A stretch of DNA of 64,000 bases from Verminephrobacter eiseniae EF01-2 (GTDB taxonomy: Bacteria; Pseudomonadota; Gammaproteobacteria; Burkholderiales; Burkholderiaceae_C), in contig NC_008786.1 in assembly GCF_000015565.1 (NCBI RefSeq), positions 4,824,501 through 4,888,500 on the forward strand. Direction: 5' to 3'. Each line of letters opens with the position of its first letter. Position 1 is the stretch's first letter. The position numbers and the translations under genes are program-made. Shown piece after piece: positions 36,686 to 45,182 of the stretch. The notes below the pieces were generated by a model that was given only the letters and a program-made list of their open reading frames with translations, was not told the DNA's origin and searched no databases.

Positions 36686-38356
36686 TCAGTTCACCGGATT
36701 GATTTTGAAACCGGCGCGGTACTCGGCGATATGCTTCTCACGCTGTTGCGGCGTCATGTTGCGCAGCAAAACGATGGGACTCTGGATCATGTGCCCGCGA
36801 ACATGATCAAGCGTCCACATGTTCCTGTCGTCGAACCGCAAATGTGGCTGCGGCACCAGCGTCTTGCCATCGCTGCGCACGAAGCCGAGGTCCTTGATGC
36901 AATCGGCCAAATCCCAGCCGTGGTAGCACTCTTCCCATTCGCGGCGTCCGCTGAAGCGCCCCATGGCCGGCGTCGGCCGCCCTTCATATTCCGAGGCGAA
37001 CGCCACCTTGTGGGTCCAGTGGCACATCTCCGAGCAGTAGGTGTAAATCTGGCCGTCGACCTCGTCGACCACGAAATCTTCACGGATCAGGCATGGCACC
37101 AGACAGCTCCAGCAGCGATGCGGGTACACGTAACCGCATTCCTGGTCGAACAGCATGTTCGTCTGGCCCGGAACGCTCTTTTTCGCATACCACTTCCAGA
37201 AGTCGCCGAATTCGGCGTACCAGCCCGGATATTTGTGCTCGAACCATTCGAAGTCTTTTTCGGTCTGCGCCTCGATGCGCCAGAAGTTGACCGGCCAGCC
37301 CACGGCAAAGAACTGCGCGACCTTGTGGACATAGTTCTGTTTGACGATGCGATCCCACGCGGCGACGATATCGTCATGGTGAATCTTGATGCCGTACTTT
37401 TCCAGCGGCAGCATGTAAGTGCGGTAGTAATCCTCATAAATCCACCGGTGCCACAGTTCGGCATACGATTCCTTGTTCTTGTCACGATCCACGGTGCCGT
37501 ATTCGATGAAGGTGCCGATGGCCGCATCGACGATCGCGTGGTTTTGCCAGAAGGCGTAGCGCAGGTCGCGCTCGAGCAGCAGGTGATTGTCCGGGTCGTT
37601 GATGATCGACATCACGAGCGAATGGCCATTGCCGATGTGCCGGCTTTCGTCGGACTGCACCGATAAAAATACCGTCGGCAACGCATAGTCGCCATTGCGT
37701 GCCGCTTCCGACGGCATCGCGACAAACAGCGTATTGGTGAATGCCGTTTCGGCGACCACCTGCAGAAACACGTTGGCTGCGGTCACCGCATCGCCGGTGA
37801 GAAACCCTTCGGCGAACTGGCGCCCAATGGTGGTGGCGTAGCATTTGCCAAATGCCGCCTCGGTAATATCGAACCCGGCCGGGTCGATATAGTTTTCCAT
37901 GTACCACTTCTTCAGATTCATCTGAATCGTCGAGTGCCGGAACTCATCGACCATCTGCATCGTGAAGCCGGTCCGCAGTTCTTCGCCGGGCGCGAGCCGT
38001 CCGAGCATCGCCATCGAACGTGCTGCCGAGATTTCGGGGAACGGGATGATCGCGAGAAACAGCTTCATCCACTCGATCCAGCGCGGCTCGACATTGCGGA
38101 ACATATCGCCGCGCAGCGCCGCATCCAGCGCGCCATAGACGCGGTTGTCCTTTTCCTCCTGCATCGGAAAATACGAGCGCAGCACCTGCTTCATCGGATC
38201 GCGCGGCGCCTTGCTGATTTTGTAGTCGGTCGGGAAGGTCATGGCCTCCTGAACGTAACTGGGTGTCCAGCCGAGGTCGGCGATGCGGCGGGCCGCTTCG
38301 CCAATACTGATCCCTCGCTGGGAGGTGATCTTGTTGAGTGTCAATCCATCAGACAT
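36686..38356 (-). CDS. mimA: Propane/acetone-type di-iron monooxygenase hydroxylase large subunit
   Basis: The 556-residue alpha subunit with the di-iron site. The iron ligands can be placed at E108, E138-x2-H141 (VDEFRH), E203 and E237-x2-H240 (SDESRH). These spacings of 30, 3, 62, 34 and 3 residues equal those of methane monooxygenase (E114, E144, H147, E209, E243, H246). Length and sequence flavour (SYFPMQEEKDNRVYGALDAA, HRCWSCLVPCLIREDF) fit the group 5/6 propane and MimA enzymes. Substrates of the family include propane, acetone and phenol. A sigma-54 promoter lies about 220 bp upstream. Confidence 0.95.
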   Translation of the reverse strand: MSDGLTLNKITSQRGISIGEAARRIADLGWTPSYVQEAMTFPTDYKISKAPRDPMKQVLRSYFPMQEEKDNRVYGALDAALRGDMFRNVEPRWIEWMKLFLAIIPFPEISAARSMAMLGRLAPGEELRTGFTMQMVDEFRHSTIQMNLKKWYMENYIDPAGFDITEAAFGKCYATTIGRQFAEGFLTGDAVTAANVFLQVVAETAFTNTLFVAMPSEAARNGDYALPTVFLSVQSDESRHIGNGHSLVMSIINDPDNHLLLERDLRYAFWQNHAIVDAAIGTFIEYGTVDRDKNKESYAELWHRWIYEDYYRTYMLPLEKYGIKIHHDDIVAAWDRIVKQNYVHKVAQFFAVGWPVNFWRIEAQTEKDFEWFEHKYPGWYAEFGDFWKWYAKKSVPGQTNMLFDQECGYVYPHRCWSCLVPCLIREDFVVDEVDGQIYTYCSEMCHWTHKVAFASEYEGRPTPAMGRFSGRREWEECYHGWDLADCIKDLGFVRSDGKTLVPQPHLRFDDRNMWTLDHVRGHMIQSPIVLLRNMTPQQREKHIAEYRAGFKINPVN

Positions 38357-38574
38357 TGGTCTCTCCTTGTTCCATTTTCCATTTCACGACATCTGTCTTG
38401 CAGCGACCGATGGGTCTGCGACGCAACGGCGCGGAACGACGCGGATATGGCCGCGCCACGCCAACCTGAAAGTGGCGGGAGCAATTCAGAGGGCCTGTGT
38501 CCAGACCGGCTGCCCATGGGTGTGTCTCCTGCCATTTTCGTTTTGCGTTTCGGGACTGCAACGCTTTGTGATAG

Positions 38575-38590
38575 AGCGATAAACGTGCCA
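38575..38590 (-). promoter_or_regulatory. Sigma-54 promoter upstream of mimA
   Basis: On the minus strand TGGCACG-N4-TCGCT matches the -24/-12 consensus (TGGCACR-N4-TTGCW), with one mismatch outside the essential GG and GC. It points toward mimA and predicts a leader of about 205-210 nt. It fits the AcoR/MimR-type activator encoded at the end of the cluster. Confidence 0.8.
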
Positions 38591-38779
38591 GGCAACTGCT
38601 GATTCAGGATGGATGAGGCCGGGCTGTGCAAACCGTCTTTTTCGCAACCATCGCTGTGCGTATTCTGTTGTGTTATGCGACATGCCTGCCCTATGGAACT
38701 GTCCGATATTGGGACGCATCCGCTGCCGAATACGCTGACCGCGCTCATGGGTTCGTGGATGACGGCAGCGGCGAGAACC

Positions 38780-38968
38780 TCAGGCGCCGACCTTTTCAGG
38801 GATCACACCGGGAAAGTGATCGCCCAACGGCTTGCCCTCGGCGACAAAGCGCACGGCGAGAATCATCGCACCCATGGCGAAGTCCTTGCCATAGGCCGCG
38901 ATCATCGCATCTGTCAGCGCGCCCAAGCGCTCGAAGAACTGCTCTTTGGACGGGTATTGCTGGTTCAT
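38780..38968 (-). CDS. Small protein between adh and mimA, unknown function
   Basis: A 62-residue soluble protein (MNQQYPSKEQFFERLGALTD...MILAVRFVAEGKPLGDHFPG), acidic and helical, with no membrane segment. Two consecutive ATGs are possible (38971 and 38968); AAGGAG upstream favours the second by spacing. No family is recognised. It is co-oriented with the mim genes but lies upstream of the mimA promoter and downstream of a likely terminator for adh, so it may have its own promoter. Confidence 0.6.
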   Translation of the reverse strand: MNQQYPSKEQFFERLGALTDAMIAAYGKDFAMGAMILAVRFVAEGKPLGDHFPGVIPEKVGA

Positions 38969-39057
38969 CATCGTCTCCTTCCGCGCGCATGATGGCTCGT
39001 TGCGCACTCATTCCGAACTTTCCGAATTTCTGAAACGAAACAACGGATCCAGCCAAT

Positions 39058-39086
39058 GCAAAAAGAGATGGCGCCCGGGGTGCGCC
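39058..39086 (-). terminator. Rho-independent terminator downstream of adh
   Basis: On the minus strand a GC-rich hairpin, GGCGC...GCGCC (39086-39070), is followed by ATCTCTTTTTG. It lies about 100 bp beyond the adh stop and separates adh from the small gene. Confidence 0.6.
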
Positions 39087-39182
39087 GTCCCCCATTGGGG
39101 CAGCGGCACCACGCAAATCGACTCTCTGCGCACCTGGCAGCAGAGGCAACCGTCAAGCAGCCATTGATTCCCAGCCGATCGG

Positions 39183-40226
39183 CTACGGAATCAGCACTGC
39201 GCGGCCCTTGATCTTGCCGTGGTGCAGGTCCTTGAGCGCCTGGTTCGCCTCACTCAAGCGATATTCCCGGGTTGCCAGATGAACCAGTCCGCGATCGGCC
39301 AGTGCCATCAATTCGACCAGTTCGGGATAGGTGCCCACCAGATTGCCGACGATCGTCTTTTCGCTGGTAATCATGTCCATGGTCGGCAATTCGATCTTCC
39401 CGCCATAACCGACGATGTAATAAAACCCGCCATTGCGCGTCATGGCCAGGCCCTTGGCGACTGCATCGCCTTCGCCGACGAAATCGATGACCGCCTCCGC
39501 GCCGCTGCCTCCAGTCAACCCAAGCACGCTCTCGACTTCATTTCCATCGCCCTCGACGGTGTGGTGCGCGCCGCATTCCTTTGCAAGCTGCAGCGCGGTC
39601 TCGGAGCGATCGACGACGATGATTTCCGCCGCGCACAATGCGTTCAAGACCTGGATGCCGATGTGACCCAAGCCGCCGGCACCGATCACGACCGCAAACT
39701 GGCCGGGAAGCAGATGGCGCGACGCTTTTTTTGCAGCGCGATAGGCTGTGAGTCCGGCATCGGTATAAGGCGCGACATCCTTGGGCGCGAGCGACTTCGG
39801 CAGTCGAATCAGCGAGCGTTCGCCGGTCGACAGATACTGGGCATAGCCGCCATTGGCGTTGATGCCGGGAAATCGGCTGTCGCTCGCATGCATATCGTCA
39901 CCGCGACGGCACGCAAGACAATGGCCGCTCGTCACCAGCGGATGGCAAATCACCGGATCGCCGACTTTCACGCTTTCGACGCCGCGCCCGACGGCCTCGA
40001 CCCAGCCGGCATTTTCATGGCCCATGACGTAGGGCAAAGCGACATCGACCTTGCTGCGCCATATGCCTTCGACGACGTGGAGATCGGTGCGGCAGACGCC
40101 GGCGCCGCCAATACGGACGATCACGTCGGTAGGCCGCTCGATTTTCGGGTCTGCGAAATCTTCGTAGCGCACGAACTCGTCACGGGTCAATGATTCGTCG
40201 TACTGATGCAGCACTGCAGCTTTCAC
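39183..40226 (-). CDS. adh: Zinc-dependent alcohol dehydrogenase of the mim cluster
   Basis: A 347-residue medium-chain dehydrogenase. Catalytic zinc ligands are visible in GAGVCRTDLH (Cys) and MGHENAGWVEAVG (His-Glu). The NAD Rossmann motif is VIGAGGLGHIGIQVL, and VVDRSE places an acidic NAD-preferring residue at the end of beta-2. The structural zinc lobe is unusual: only the two central cysteines remain (TSGHCLACRRGDDMHASD). It probably oxidises 1- or 2-propanol made by the monooxygenase. The start is GTG at 40226 with GAGGAG upstream. A consensus sigma-54 promoter lies 98 bp upstream. Confidence 0.9.
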   Translation of the reverse strand: MKAAVLHQYDESLTRDEFVRYEDFADPKIERPTDVIVRIGGAGVCRTDLHVVEGIWRSKVDVALPYVMGHENAGWVEAVGRGVESVKVGDPVICHPLVTSGHCLACRRGDDMHASDSRFPGINANGGYAQYLSTGERSLIRLPKSLAPKDVAPYTDAGLTAYRAAKKASRHLLPGQFAVVIGAGGLGHIGIQVLNALCAAEIIVVDRSETALQLAKECGAHHTVEGDGNEVESVLGLTGGSGAEAVIDFVGEGDAVAKGLAMTRNGGFYYIVGYGGKIELPTMDMITSEKTIVGNLVGTYPELVELMALADRGLVHLATREYRLSEANQALKDLHHGKIKGRAVLIP

Positions 40227-40323
40227 GTTGGGTCTCCTCGATCATTCATGTCGTGTTCCGGGTGAGCGCGGGTCACGGCAAGATTCACCCCGAACGTTTG
40301 CGGCCCTGCCATATTTCCGTCCG

Positions 40324-40339
40324 AGCAAGCCTTGTGCCA
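40324..40339 (-). promoter_or_regulatory. Sigma-54 promoter upstream of adh
   Basis: On the minus strand TGGCACA-N4-TTGCT matches the sigma-54 consensus at every defined position. It lies about 98 bp upstream of the adh start codon and reads toward it. With the mimA promoter it suggests that one enhancer-binding protein controls both transcripts. Confidence 0.85.
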
Positions 40340-40433
40340 ATGGCCCTGAAATCACCAGGCGTGGACGCGGTCTGCGTGATGGACAAGGAGCGACCGATAC
40401 GATAACGCCGGCCGCGCATGGCCCGTGCTGTCG

Positions 40434-40493
40434 CAAAATCGGACATATCATCGAGCGCAGGTCACCGGGTTTGTTTCAAAATGGGACATATCG
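40434..40493. repeat. 17-bp direct repeat, possible IS21-type end remnant
   Basis: CAAAATCGGACATATCA (40434-40450) and CAAAATGGGACATATCG (40477-40493) are near-identical direct repeats 43 bp apart. Multiple direct repeats of this kind occur at the ends of IS21-family elements. No transposase remnant is adjacent. Confidence 0.4.
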
Positions 40494-40731
40494 CTTTTGC
40501 CTGCATGTGCCTGCATGCCCGCATCGGGGCGGGCTGGTCCCGGCGCGACGACCGTCTTGCACGGGCCTGCTGATGGGTGTCTTGGGTGTCTTGCCCTTGG
40601 GGTGAGCCGCGGCCGGGTATATCGATACATTCTGATCACCCGGCGTGGCTTTGATTGGCCCAAACGCTGGGGGCATTGCTGGCCGAATTGCCGTCTTCCA
40701 TCAGGAAATGGGGGCCAATGAAAAACCCCGG

Positions 40732-40755
40732 ATAAAGGCATAAAGGCATAAAGGC
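40732..40755. repeat. Three tandem ATAAAGGC units
   Basis: The 8-mer ATAAAGGC is repeated three times without interruption between adh and the sugar operon. No function is evident. Confidence 0.85.
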
Positions 40756-40848
40756 AATCAGGGCCGCCGGCCTGCCGGCGGGTGCCGGGGCGCTACTGAA
40801 TTCAGTCGCTTTCAGCGCAAGCAGATAATGCGCCCGCCGGCATTTTTA

Positions 40849-41628
40849 TCACCCCATGCGGCGCAGGAATCCCTGCGGTGCGGCGGTCAGTTGCAGGCGC
40901 TGCTCCATTTCGGCGTCGATCTCGAAGTCGGTCTGCCCGGCCAGCCATTGCCGAACGGCGGTCTTCGGGTTGTTGCCCCGGTCCCAGGGGCGGTCGGGAA
41001 AGAACCGGGGCGGCAGGTCCTCGATGAAGGTGTCGAACACCACGCAGTAGCTGCCGGGCGTGACCAGCGGCGCATAGGCGTTCAGTTCGCCGAGCACATG
41101 CTCGTGCGTGTGCATGGAGTCCAGGCACAGCAGCACGCGCCGGTAGCCCTGGGCAAAGGCGCGCACCTGCTGCACCACCTCGGGCGCCAGCGACGAGCCT
41201 TCGATCATCGCAATGCGGCTGGCCATCGGGTGGGCCTCGATGGCGGCGCGGTTGTGGGCGCGGATGTCGATGTCGACACCCAGCACCTTGCGCCGGGAGG
41301 CGCGTGGATCGAGCATGTCGCCGGCCTCGATGGCATCGCTCAGGTCCAGCAAGGCCAGTAGCGAGGCGCTGAGCACCAGCGAGCCACCATGGGCGATGCC
41401 GGTCTCGATGATCAGGTCCGGCCGCAGGCGCCAGACCAGCGCTTGCAGCGCCACCATGTCCTGCGGGTACTGGATGATGGGGCGCCCGAGCCAGTCGAAG
41501 TTGTAGACATACCGGCGCTGCATCGAGGCGCGCACCCAGTGGCGCGACAGGGCCTGGAATGGGGTGTCCAGCGCATAGCCGGCCAGGCGCTCGCGGCGTT
41601 CCTGGGCCAAGGGGTCGGGGTGGCTCAT
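40849..41628 (-). CDS. CmcI-type (cephalosporin hydroxylase-like) methyltransferase
   Basis: A 259-residue protein of the CmcI/rhamnosyl O-methyltransferase family. Landmarks are RPIIQYPQDMVALQALVWRL, the SAM-binding IIETGIAHGGSLVLSASLLA, KVLGVDIDIRAHNRAAIEAH and LLCLDSMHTHEHVLGELNAY. Members O-methylate sugars or similar acceptors, with metal. The ATG at 41628 has AGGAG nine bases upstream. It follows the sugar operon by about 170 bp on the same strand and probably methylates the same glycan. Confidence 0.82.
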   Translation of the reverse strand: MSHPDPLAQERRERLAGYALDTPFQALSRHWVRASMQRRYVYNFDWLGRPIIQYPQDMVALQALVWRLRPDLIIETGIAHGGSLVLSASLLALLDLSDAIEAGDMLDPRASRRKVLGVDIDIRAHNRAAIEAHPMASRIAMIEGSSLAPEVVQQVRAFAQGYRRVLLCLDSMHTHEHVLGELNAYAPLVTPGSYCVVFDTFIEDLPPRFFPDRPWDRGNNPKTAVRQWLAGQTDFEIDAEMEQRLQLTAAPQGFLRRMG

Positions 41629-41800
41629 TGCGGTGTGCTCCTGCACTGTTTTTCATCACGCGGGCAACGGGCGCAGCCCGGGCCGCAAGGGTCGCATCCA
41701 GGGCCGGCGCTGCGGGGGCTGGTGCAGCAGCGCCGCGATCCGCGCCCCCTTGCCCGCCGCCGGCCGAGGCACCTGCATCGGCCACCGATGCGTCGGCCCG

Positions 41801-42718
41801 TCATCGGGAACCTGCCTTTGCGGCGCCGACGAAAGCGGCAGCCGGCACAGCCGGCACAGAGGGCACAGAGGGCACAGAGGGCGCGGCGGGCATGGATGGC
41901 GCCAGGGGCGCGGCGGGCGCAGGCGCGGCCACGAACAAATCGTCACTGAACACCGGGCGTGGCCGCCAACCCCATTCGGCGCGCAGCCGGTGCACCGCAA
42001 TCGGCGCGAACTGCTGCAACGGGGCGTCCTCGGGCCAGTGCACCGTGCAGCCGGTGCGCTGTTGCAGCCAGGCCAGCCACTGGGCATGGCTGGTCTGCAA
42101 GCCGCTGGCGACGTTGTAGACCGTGGCGCGGCCCGTCAGCGCGATCTGCGGCAACCAGTCGAGCAGGTCGGCCAGATGCAGGTAGTCCTTGACCGAGCGC
42201 GGGTCGCTGCGCAACTGCACATGGCCTTGGCGCGCCTGCTGCACCAGGCTGGCCAGCAGGTTGCCCGATGCCGCGTCCATGCCCGGCCCGACCACGTTCG
42301 ATAGCCGCGCCACGCGCACGCCGGCCCGCCCGCTGGCGTGGCACAGTGCTTCGCCGCAGAGCTTGGACAGGTTGTACAGGCCACACGGCTGGCCCGGCAG
42401 CAACGCCAGCGGCGCGTCCTCGTCGGTGCGCCCGGCCCCCTGGTAGACCCGCGTCGAGGACAGGTACAGCAGCGAGTCGAACCGAGCGCGCCGCAGCAGT
42501 TCGGCCAGCAGCCCGACATGGGCCGCCACGGTGTCGAACGGGCGCGTGCGGAAGTCGCCCGTCAGGCCCACGCAGTACAGCACATGGCCGAGCGGCCGGG
42601 TCAGCACCTCGGCCGCGCCGCGCGCCGGCGCCCACACGCTGTGCCCGAGCGCGCGCAGATGCGGCACCAGATGGCTGCCGATATAGCCCGATGCGCCCAG
42701 CACGGTAAAGCCGCTCAC
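41801..42718 (-). CDS. NAD-dependent epimerase/dehydratase (sugar reductase) with a Pro/Ala-rich tail
   Basis: A 305-residue short-chain (extended) family protein. It has an N-terminal TVLGASGYIGSHLVPHLRAL nucleotide-binding motif, catalytic Y-x3-K in GLYNLSKLCGEAL and a serine in YLSSTRVYQ. After residue 260 a low-complexity tail of about 43 residues, rich in Ala, Pro and Ser-Val, is encoded partly by four 9-bp tandem repeats (41842-41877). It starts at GTG 42718, overlapping the acetyltransferase stop as GTGA. It probably reduces the 4-keto group of the CDP-sugar, finishing the deoxysugar. Confidence 0.82.
   Translation of the reverse strand: MSGFTVLGASGYIGSHLVPHLRALGHSVWAPARGAAEVLTRPLGHVLYCVGLTGDFRTRPFDTVAAHVGLLAELLRRARFDSLLYLSSTRVYQGAGRTDEDAPLALLPGQPCGLYNLSKLCGEALCHASGRAGVRVARLSNVVGPGMDAASGNLLASLVQQARQGHVQLRSDPRSVKDYLHLADLLDWLPQIALTGRATVYNVASGLQTSHAQWLAWLQQRTGCTVHWPEDAPLQQFAPIAVHRLRAEWGWRPRPVFSDDLFVAAPAPAAPLAPSMPAAPSVPSVPSVPAVPAAAFVGAAKAGSR
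41842..41877. repeat. Four 9-bp tandem repeats inside the reductase gene tail
   Basis: CCGGCACAG occurs twice and AGGGCACAG twice in direct tandem. The units keep the reading frame and encode the Ser/Ala-Val-Pro repeats of the low-complexity tail. Confidence 0.85.
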
Positions 42719-43212
42719 CGCCGCTGCCCCAGCACGCGCAGCGCGGTGGCCGACTGGGCGGCGTACACGGTGTAGGCGCGCAGTTCGCCGTGCACGATGG
42801 CGCCGGCCCCGAGCACGCAGCCCTGGCGCAGCACGGCGCCGTCGAGCAGCACGCAGTGGGCGCCGATCCACACATCGTCCTCGATCACGATGCCGCCCCG
42901 GCTGGGCGCAAAGCCTTGCGCGCGGATCAGCCGCCCGCGCTCGGCATAGGCGTGGTTGACCGGCGCCAGCGTGCACTGGGCCGCCAGCGCGACATGGTTG
43001 CCGATGCGGATGCCATGGCCGGTGTACAGCACGCAGCCGGCGTTGATGACCACATGCTCGCCCAGCAGCAAATCGCCGCTGCCGCCTGCGGGCTTGACCT
43101 TGACGAAGCTGTCGATCACCGAATGCGCGCCGACCACGATGCGGCTGCCGCGCACCGAATCTTCGATGTCGGCCAGCGGCGAAACCCGGGCCGTGGCGTG
43201 GATGCTGATCAC
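42715..43212 (-). CDS. Hexapeptide-repeat acyltransferase
   Basis: A 165-residue left-handed beta-helix transferase with several hexapeptide turns: VRGSRIVVGAHSVI, VVINAGCVLYTGHGIRIGNH and, at the end, IVIEDDVWIGAHCVLLDGAV. Members O- or N-acetylate sugars using acetyl-CoA. It begins at a GTG (43212) that abuts the methyltransferase stop (TGA-GTG) and overlaps the next gene by GTGA, so all three are translationally coupled. It probably acetylates the sugar made by this operon. Confidence 0.85.
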   Translation of the reverse strand: MISIHATARVSPLADIEDSVRGSRIVVGAHSVIDSFVKVKPAGGSGDLLLGEHVVINAGCVLYTGHGIRIGNHVALAAQCTLAPVNHAYAERGRLIRAQGFAPSRGGIVIEDDVWIGAHCVLLDGAVLRQGCVLGAGAIVHGELRAYTVYAAQSATALRVLGQRR

Positions 43213-44529
43213 TCAAAACCGCTCCAGCCGGGGCACGGCCACCACGAACTGCCCGCCCCAGCGGCGCACACCAGCGAGTTGGCGCGCCAGTTCCTCGCGC
43301 AGGTTCCAGGGCAGGAGCAGCACCCGCTGCGGGCGCCGGGCTTGCAGGTGCGCCGGATCGACCACCGGGATGCGGCTGCCGGGCAGAAAGCGCCCCTGCT
43401 TGGCCGGGTTGCCGTCGGCCACATAGGGCAGCAGGTCCGGGCGCACGCCGGCATAGTTGAGCAGCGTATTGCCCTTGGCCGCCGCGCCATAGGCGCCAAC
43501 GCTGATGCCGGCGGCCTGGCAGTGCAGCAAAAAGCCCAACAGCTCGCTTTTGACCCGCACCGCCTGCGCCTGGAAGGCGCGGTAAAAATCCGGCCCGCAC
43601 AGCCCCGCCTGCCGCTCGCCGGCCAGCAGCCGGGCCACGCGCTCGGCGCCCTGCGCGCTGGCCTGGGGGTGGCCGACGGCATCGGCGCGCGCCGCCAACA
43701 GCCGCAGACTGCCGCCATGCGTGGGCAGTTCCTGCACGTCGAGCAGCGCCAGGCCATTGGCGGCCAGGATGCGCGCTGCGGCGGTCAGCGAAAGATAGGA
43801 GTAATGCTCGTGGTACGCGGTGTCGAACTGGCAGCCCTGCACCATGCGCAGCAGGTGCGCAAACTCGAAGCTGGCCAGGCCCTGCGGCTTGAGCAGCCAG
43901 GCGCAGCCGGCAACGAAGTCATCGATGTCGGGCACATGCGCGAGCACGTTGTTGGCCACCAGCAGGTCGGCCTGCCGGCCGGCGGCGGCCAGTTCTTGCG
44001 CCAGCGCCAGGCCAAAAAAGCGCTCGACCACGGTCAGGCCGCGCGAGCGCGCCGCCGCCGCCGTGCTGGCCGTCGGCTCCACGCCGTAGCAGGGGATGCC
44101 CGCCGCCTGCACGTATTGCAGCAGGTAGCCGTCGTTGGCGCCGACCTCGACCACGCAACTGTGCGCCGTCAGCCCCAGGCGCTCGCGCAGCGTTTGCACC
44201 AGGCGCTGCGCGTGGCCCAGCCAGGAGGTGGAAAACGCGCTGAAGTAGGCGTAGTCCCCGGTGAACAGGGCTTCGCGCCCGACCGGGTCTTGCGTCTGCA
44301 CCAGCCAGCAGCACTCGCACACCAGCAGGCGCAGCGGGAACCAGGCTTGCGGCAGGCGCAGCCCGTCCTGGCTCAGGAAGGCGTTGGACGGCGGGGCGCT
44401 GCCCAGGTCGAGAAACGGCAGTTGCAGCGGGCTGCCGCAGTGGCGGCATCGGGGCCGGGCGGCGCTCGCTGGAGCACCTTCGCCTGCGGCGACGGTGTGC
44501 GCGCCTTCGGGCGGCCGGGCGGCGCTCAC
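43213..44529 (-). CDS. Sugar C-methyltransferase
   Basis: A protein of 438 residues with the three-part layout of nucleotide-sugar C-methyltransferases (TylC3/NovU type). An N-terminal zinc-binding segment has CRHCGSPLQLPFLDLG and VCECCWL. A SAM-binding domain follows with CVVEVGANDGYLLQYVQAAG. A C-terminal domain has GAYGAAAKGNTLLNYAGVRP. EFAHLLRMVQGCQFDTAYHEH is the family's conserved catalytic stretch. GTG at 44529 is chosen because it gives a 4-bp overlap with the preceding epimerase gene. It would add a branch methyl to a 4-keto CDP-sugar. Confidence 0.88.
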   Translation of the reverse strand: MSAARPPEGAHTVAAGEGAPASAARPRCRHCGSPLQLPFLDLGSAPPSNAFLSQDGLRLPQAWFPLRLLVCECCWLVQTQDPVGREALFTGDYAYFSAFSTSWLGHAQRLVQTLRERLGLTAHSCVVEVGANDGYLLQYVQAAGIPCYGVEPTASTAAAARSRGLTVVERFFGLALAQELAAAGRQADLLVANNVLAHVPDIDDFVAGCAWLLKPQGLASFEFAHLLRMVQGCQFDTAYHEHYSYLSLTAAARILAANGLALLDVQELPTHGGSLRLLAARADAVGHPQASAQGAERVARLLAGERQAGLCGPDFYRAFQAQAVRVKSELLGFLLHCQAAGISVGAYGAAAKGNTLLNYAGVRPDLLPYVADGNPAKQGRFLPGSRIPVVDPAHLQARRPQRVLLLPWNLREELARQLAGVRRWGGQFVVAVPRLERF

Positions 44530-45182
44530 AGGCACAGCCCCTGAAAGTCTGGTGTCAGCCAGGCCTGGCCCGCGTCACGCGGCGAGATGCGGCCCGCAGG
44601 CAGCGGCCAGCCAATCGCCAGCCGAGGCTCCAGCGGGTGCAGCCCGGCCTGCGCCGCCGGCGCATGGGCGCACCAGTGGCAGTACAGCAGTTCGGCGTCA
44701 TCGGTCAGTGCCTGAAAGCCATGGGCAAAGCCCGGCGGGATCAGCAGCGCGCAGCCGTTGTCGGCCGACAGGCATTCGGCGTGCCAGTGCAAAAAGGTCG
44801 GCGAGCCTTGGCGCAGGTCCAGCGCCACATCCCAGACCGCGCCGCGCAGGCAACTGACCAGTTTGCCTTCGGCATGTGGCGGGCGCTGGTAGTGCAGGCC
44901 ACGCAGCGTGCCGCGCAGCGCGGTGTGGCTGTGGTTGATCTGTGCGATCTGCGCCGGGGGCGCCAGCCAGGCGGTCGGTCCATGGGGCGGCCCATTGCCC
45001 GCCGCGCCGGGCGCCGCGCCAGCCACTCCAGCAGCCCCGTCGGGCATCCCGTCGAGCATCCCGTCGCGCAGTTCCTGCGCGCAAAACAGGCGCGCGAAGG
45101 CTCCGCGCTCGTCCACCAGCGGCTGGCGCTGCACGCGCAGCAGACCGGCCAGTGGCAGCGTGCTCAGGCGCAGGCGGCTCAT
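44526..45182 (-). CDS. dTDP/CDP-4-keto-6-deoxysugar 3,5-epimerase family protein
   Basis: A 218-residue RmlC-like cupin. Landmarks are INHSHTALRGTLRGLHYQRP (catalytic His in LRGLHYQ), EGKLVSCLRGAVWDVALDLR, and FAHGFQALTDDAELLYCHW. An Ala/Gly/Pro-rich insertion of about 35 residues before residue 80 is unusual for the family. The ATG at 45182 overlaps the rfbG stop (ATGA), and the stop overlaps the methyltransferase start (GTGA). Its partner rfbF/rfbG genes make CDP-linked rather than dTDP-linked sugars, so the substrate is inferred to be CDP-4-keto-6-deoxyglucose. Confidence 0.86.
   Translation of the reverse strand: MSRLRLSTLPLAGLLRVQRQPLVDERGAFARLFCAQELRDGMLDGMPDGAAGVAGAAPGAAGNGPPHGPTAWLAPPAQIAQINHSHTALRGTLRGLHYQRPPHAEGKLVSCLRGAVWDVALDLRQGSPTFLHWHAECLSADNGCALLIPPGFAHGFQALTDDAELLYCHWCAHAPAAQAGLHPLEPRLAIGWPLPAGRISPRDAGQAWLTPDFQGLCL

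Larger units (their letters stand above)
40340..40848. other. Gap between the adh promoter and the sugar-modification operon
   Basis: About 500 bp with no convincing gene. It contains a 17-bp direct repeat related to an insertion-sequence end (40434-40493), the 8-bp tandem repeat at 40732-40755 and a GCCGCCGGCCTGCCGGCGG hairpin-like stretch near 40770. Enhancer sites for the sigma-54 activator are expected here but were not identified. Confidence 0.5.

Noticed and set aside
40324..40339. Considered reading this motif as a plus-strand promoter
   Set aside because: The sigma-54 consensus is directional and fits only the minus strand, where adh follows at the expected distance.
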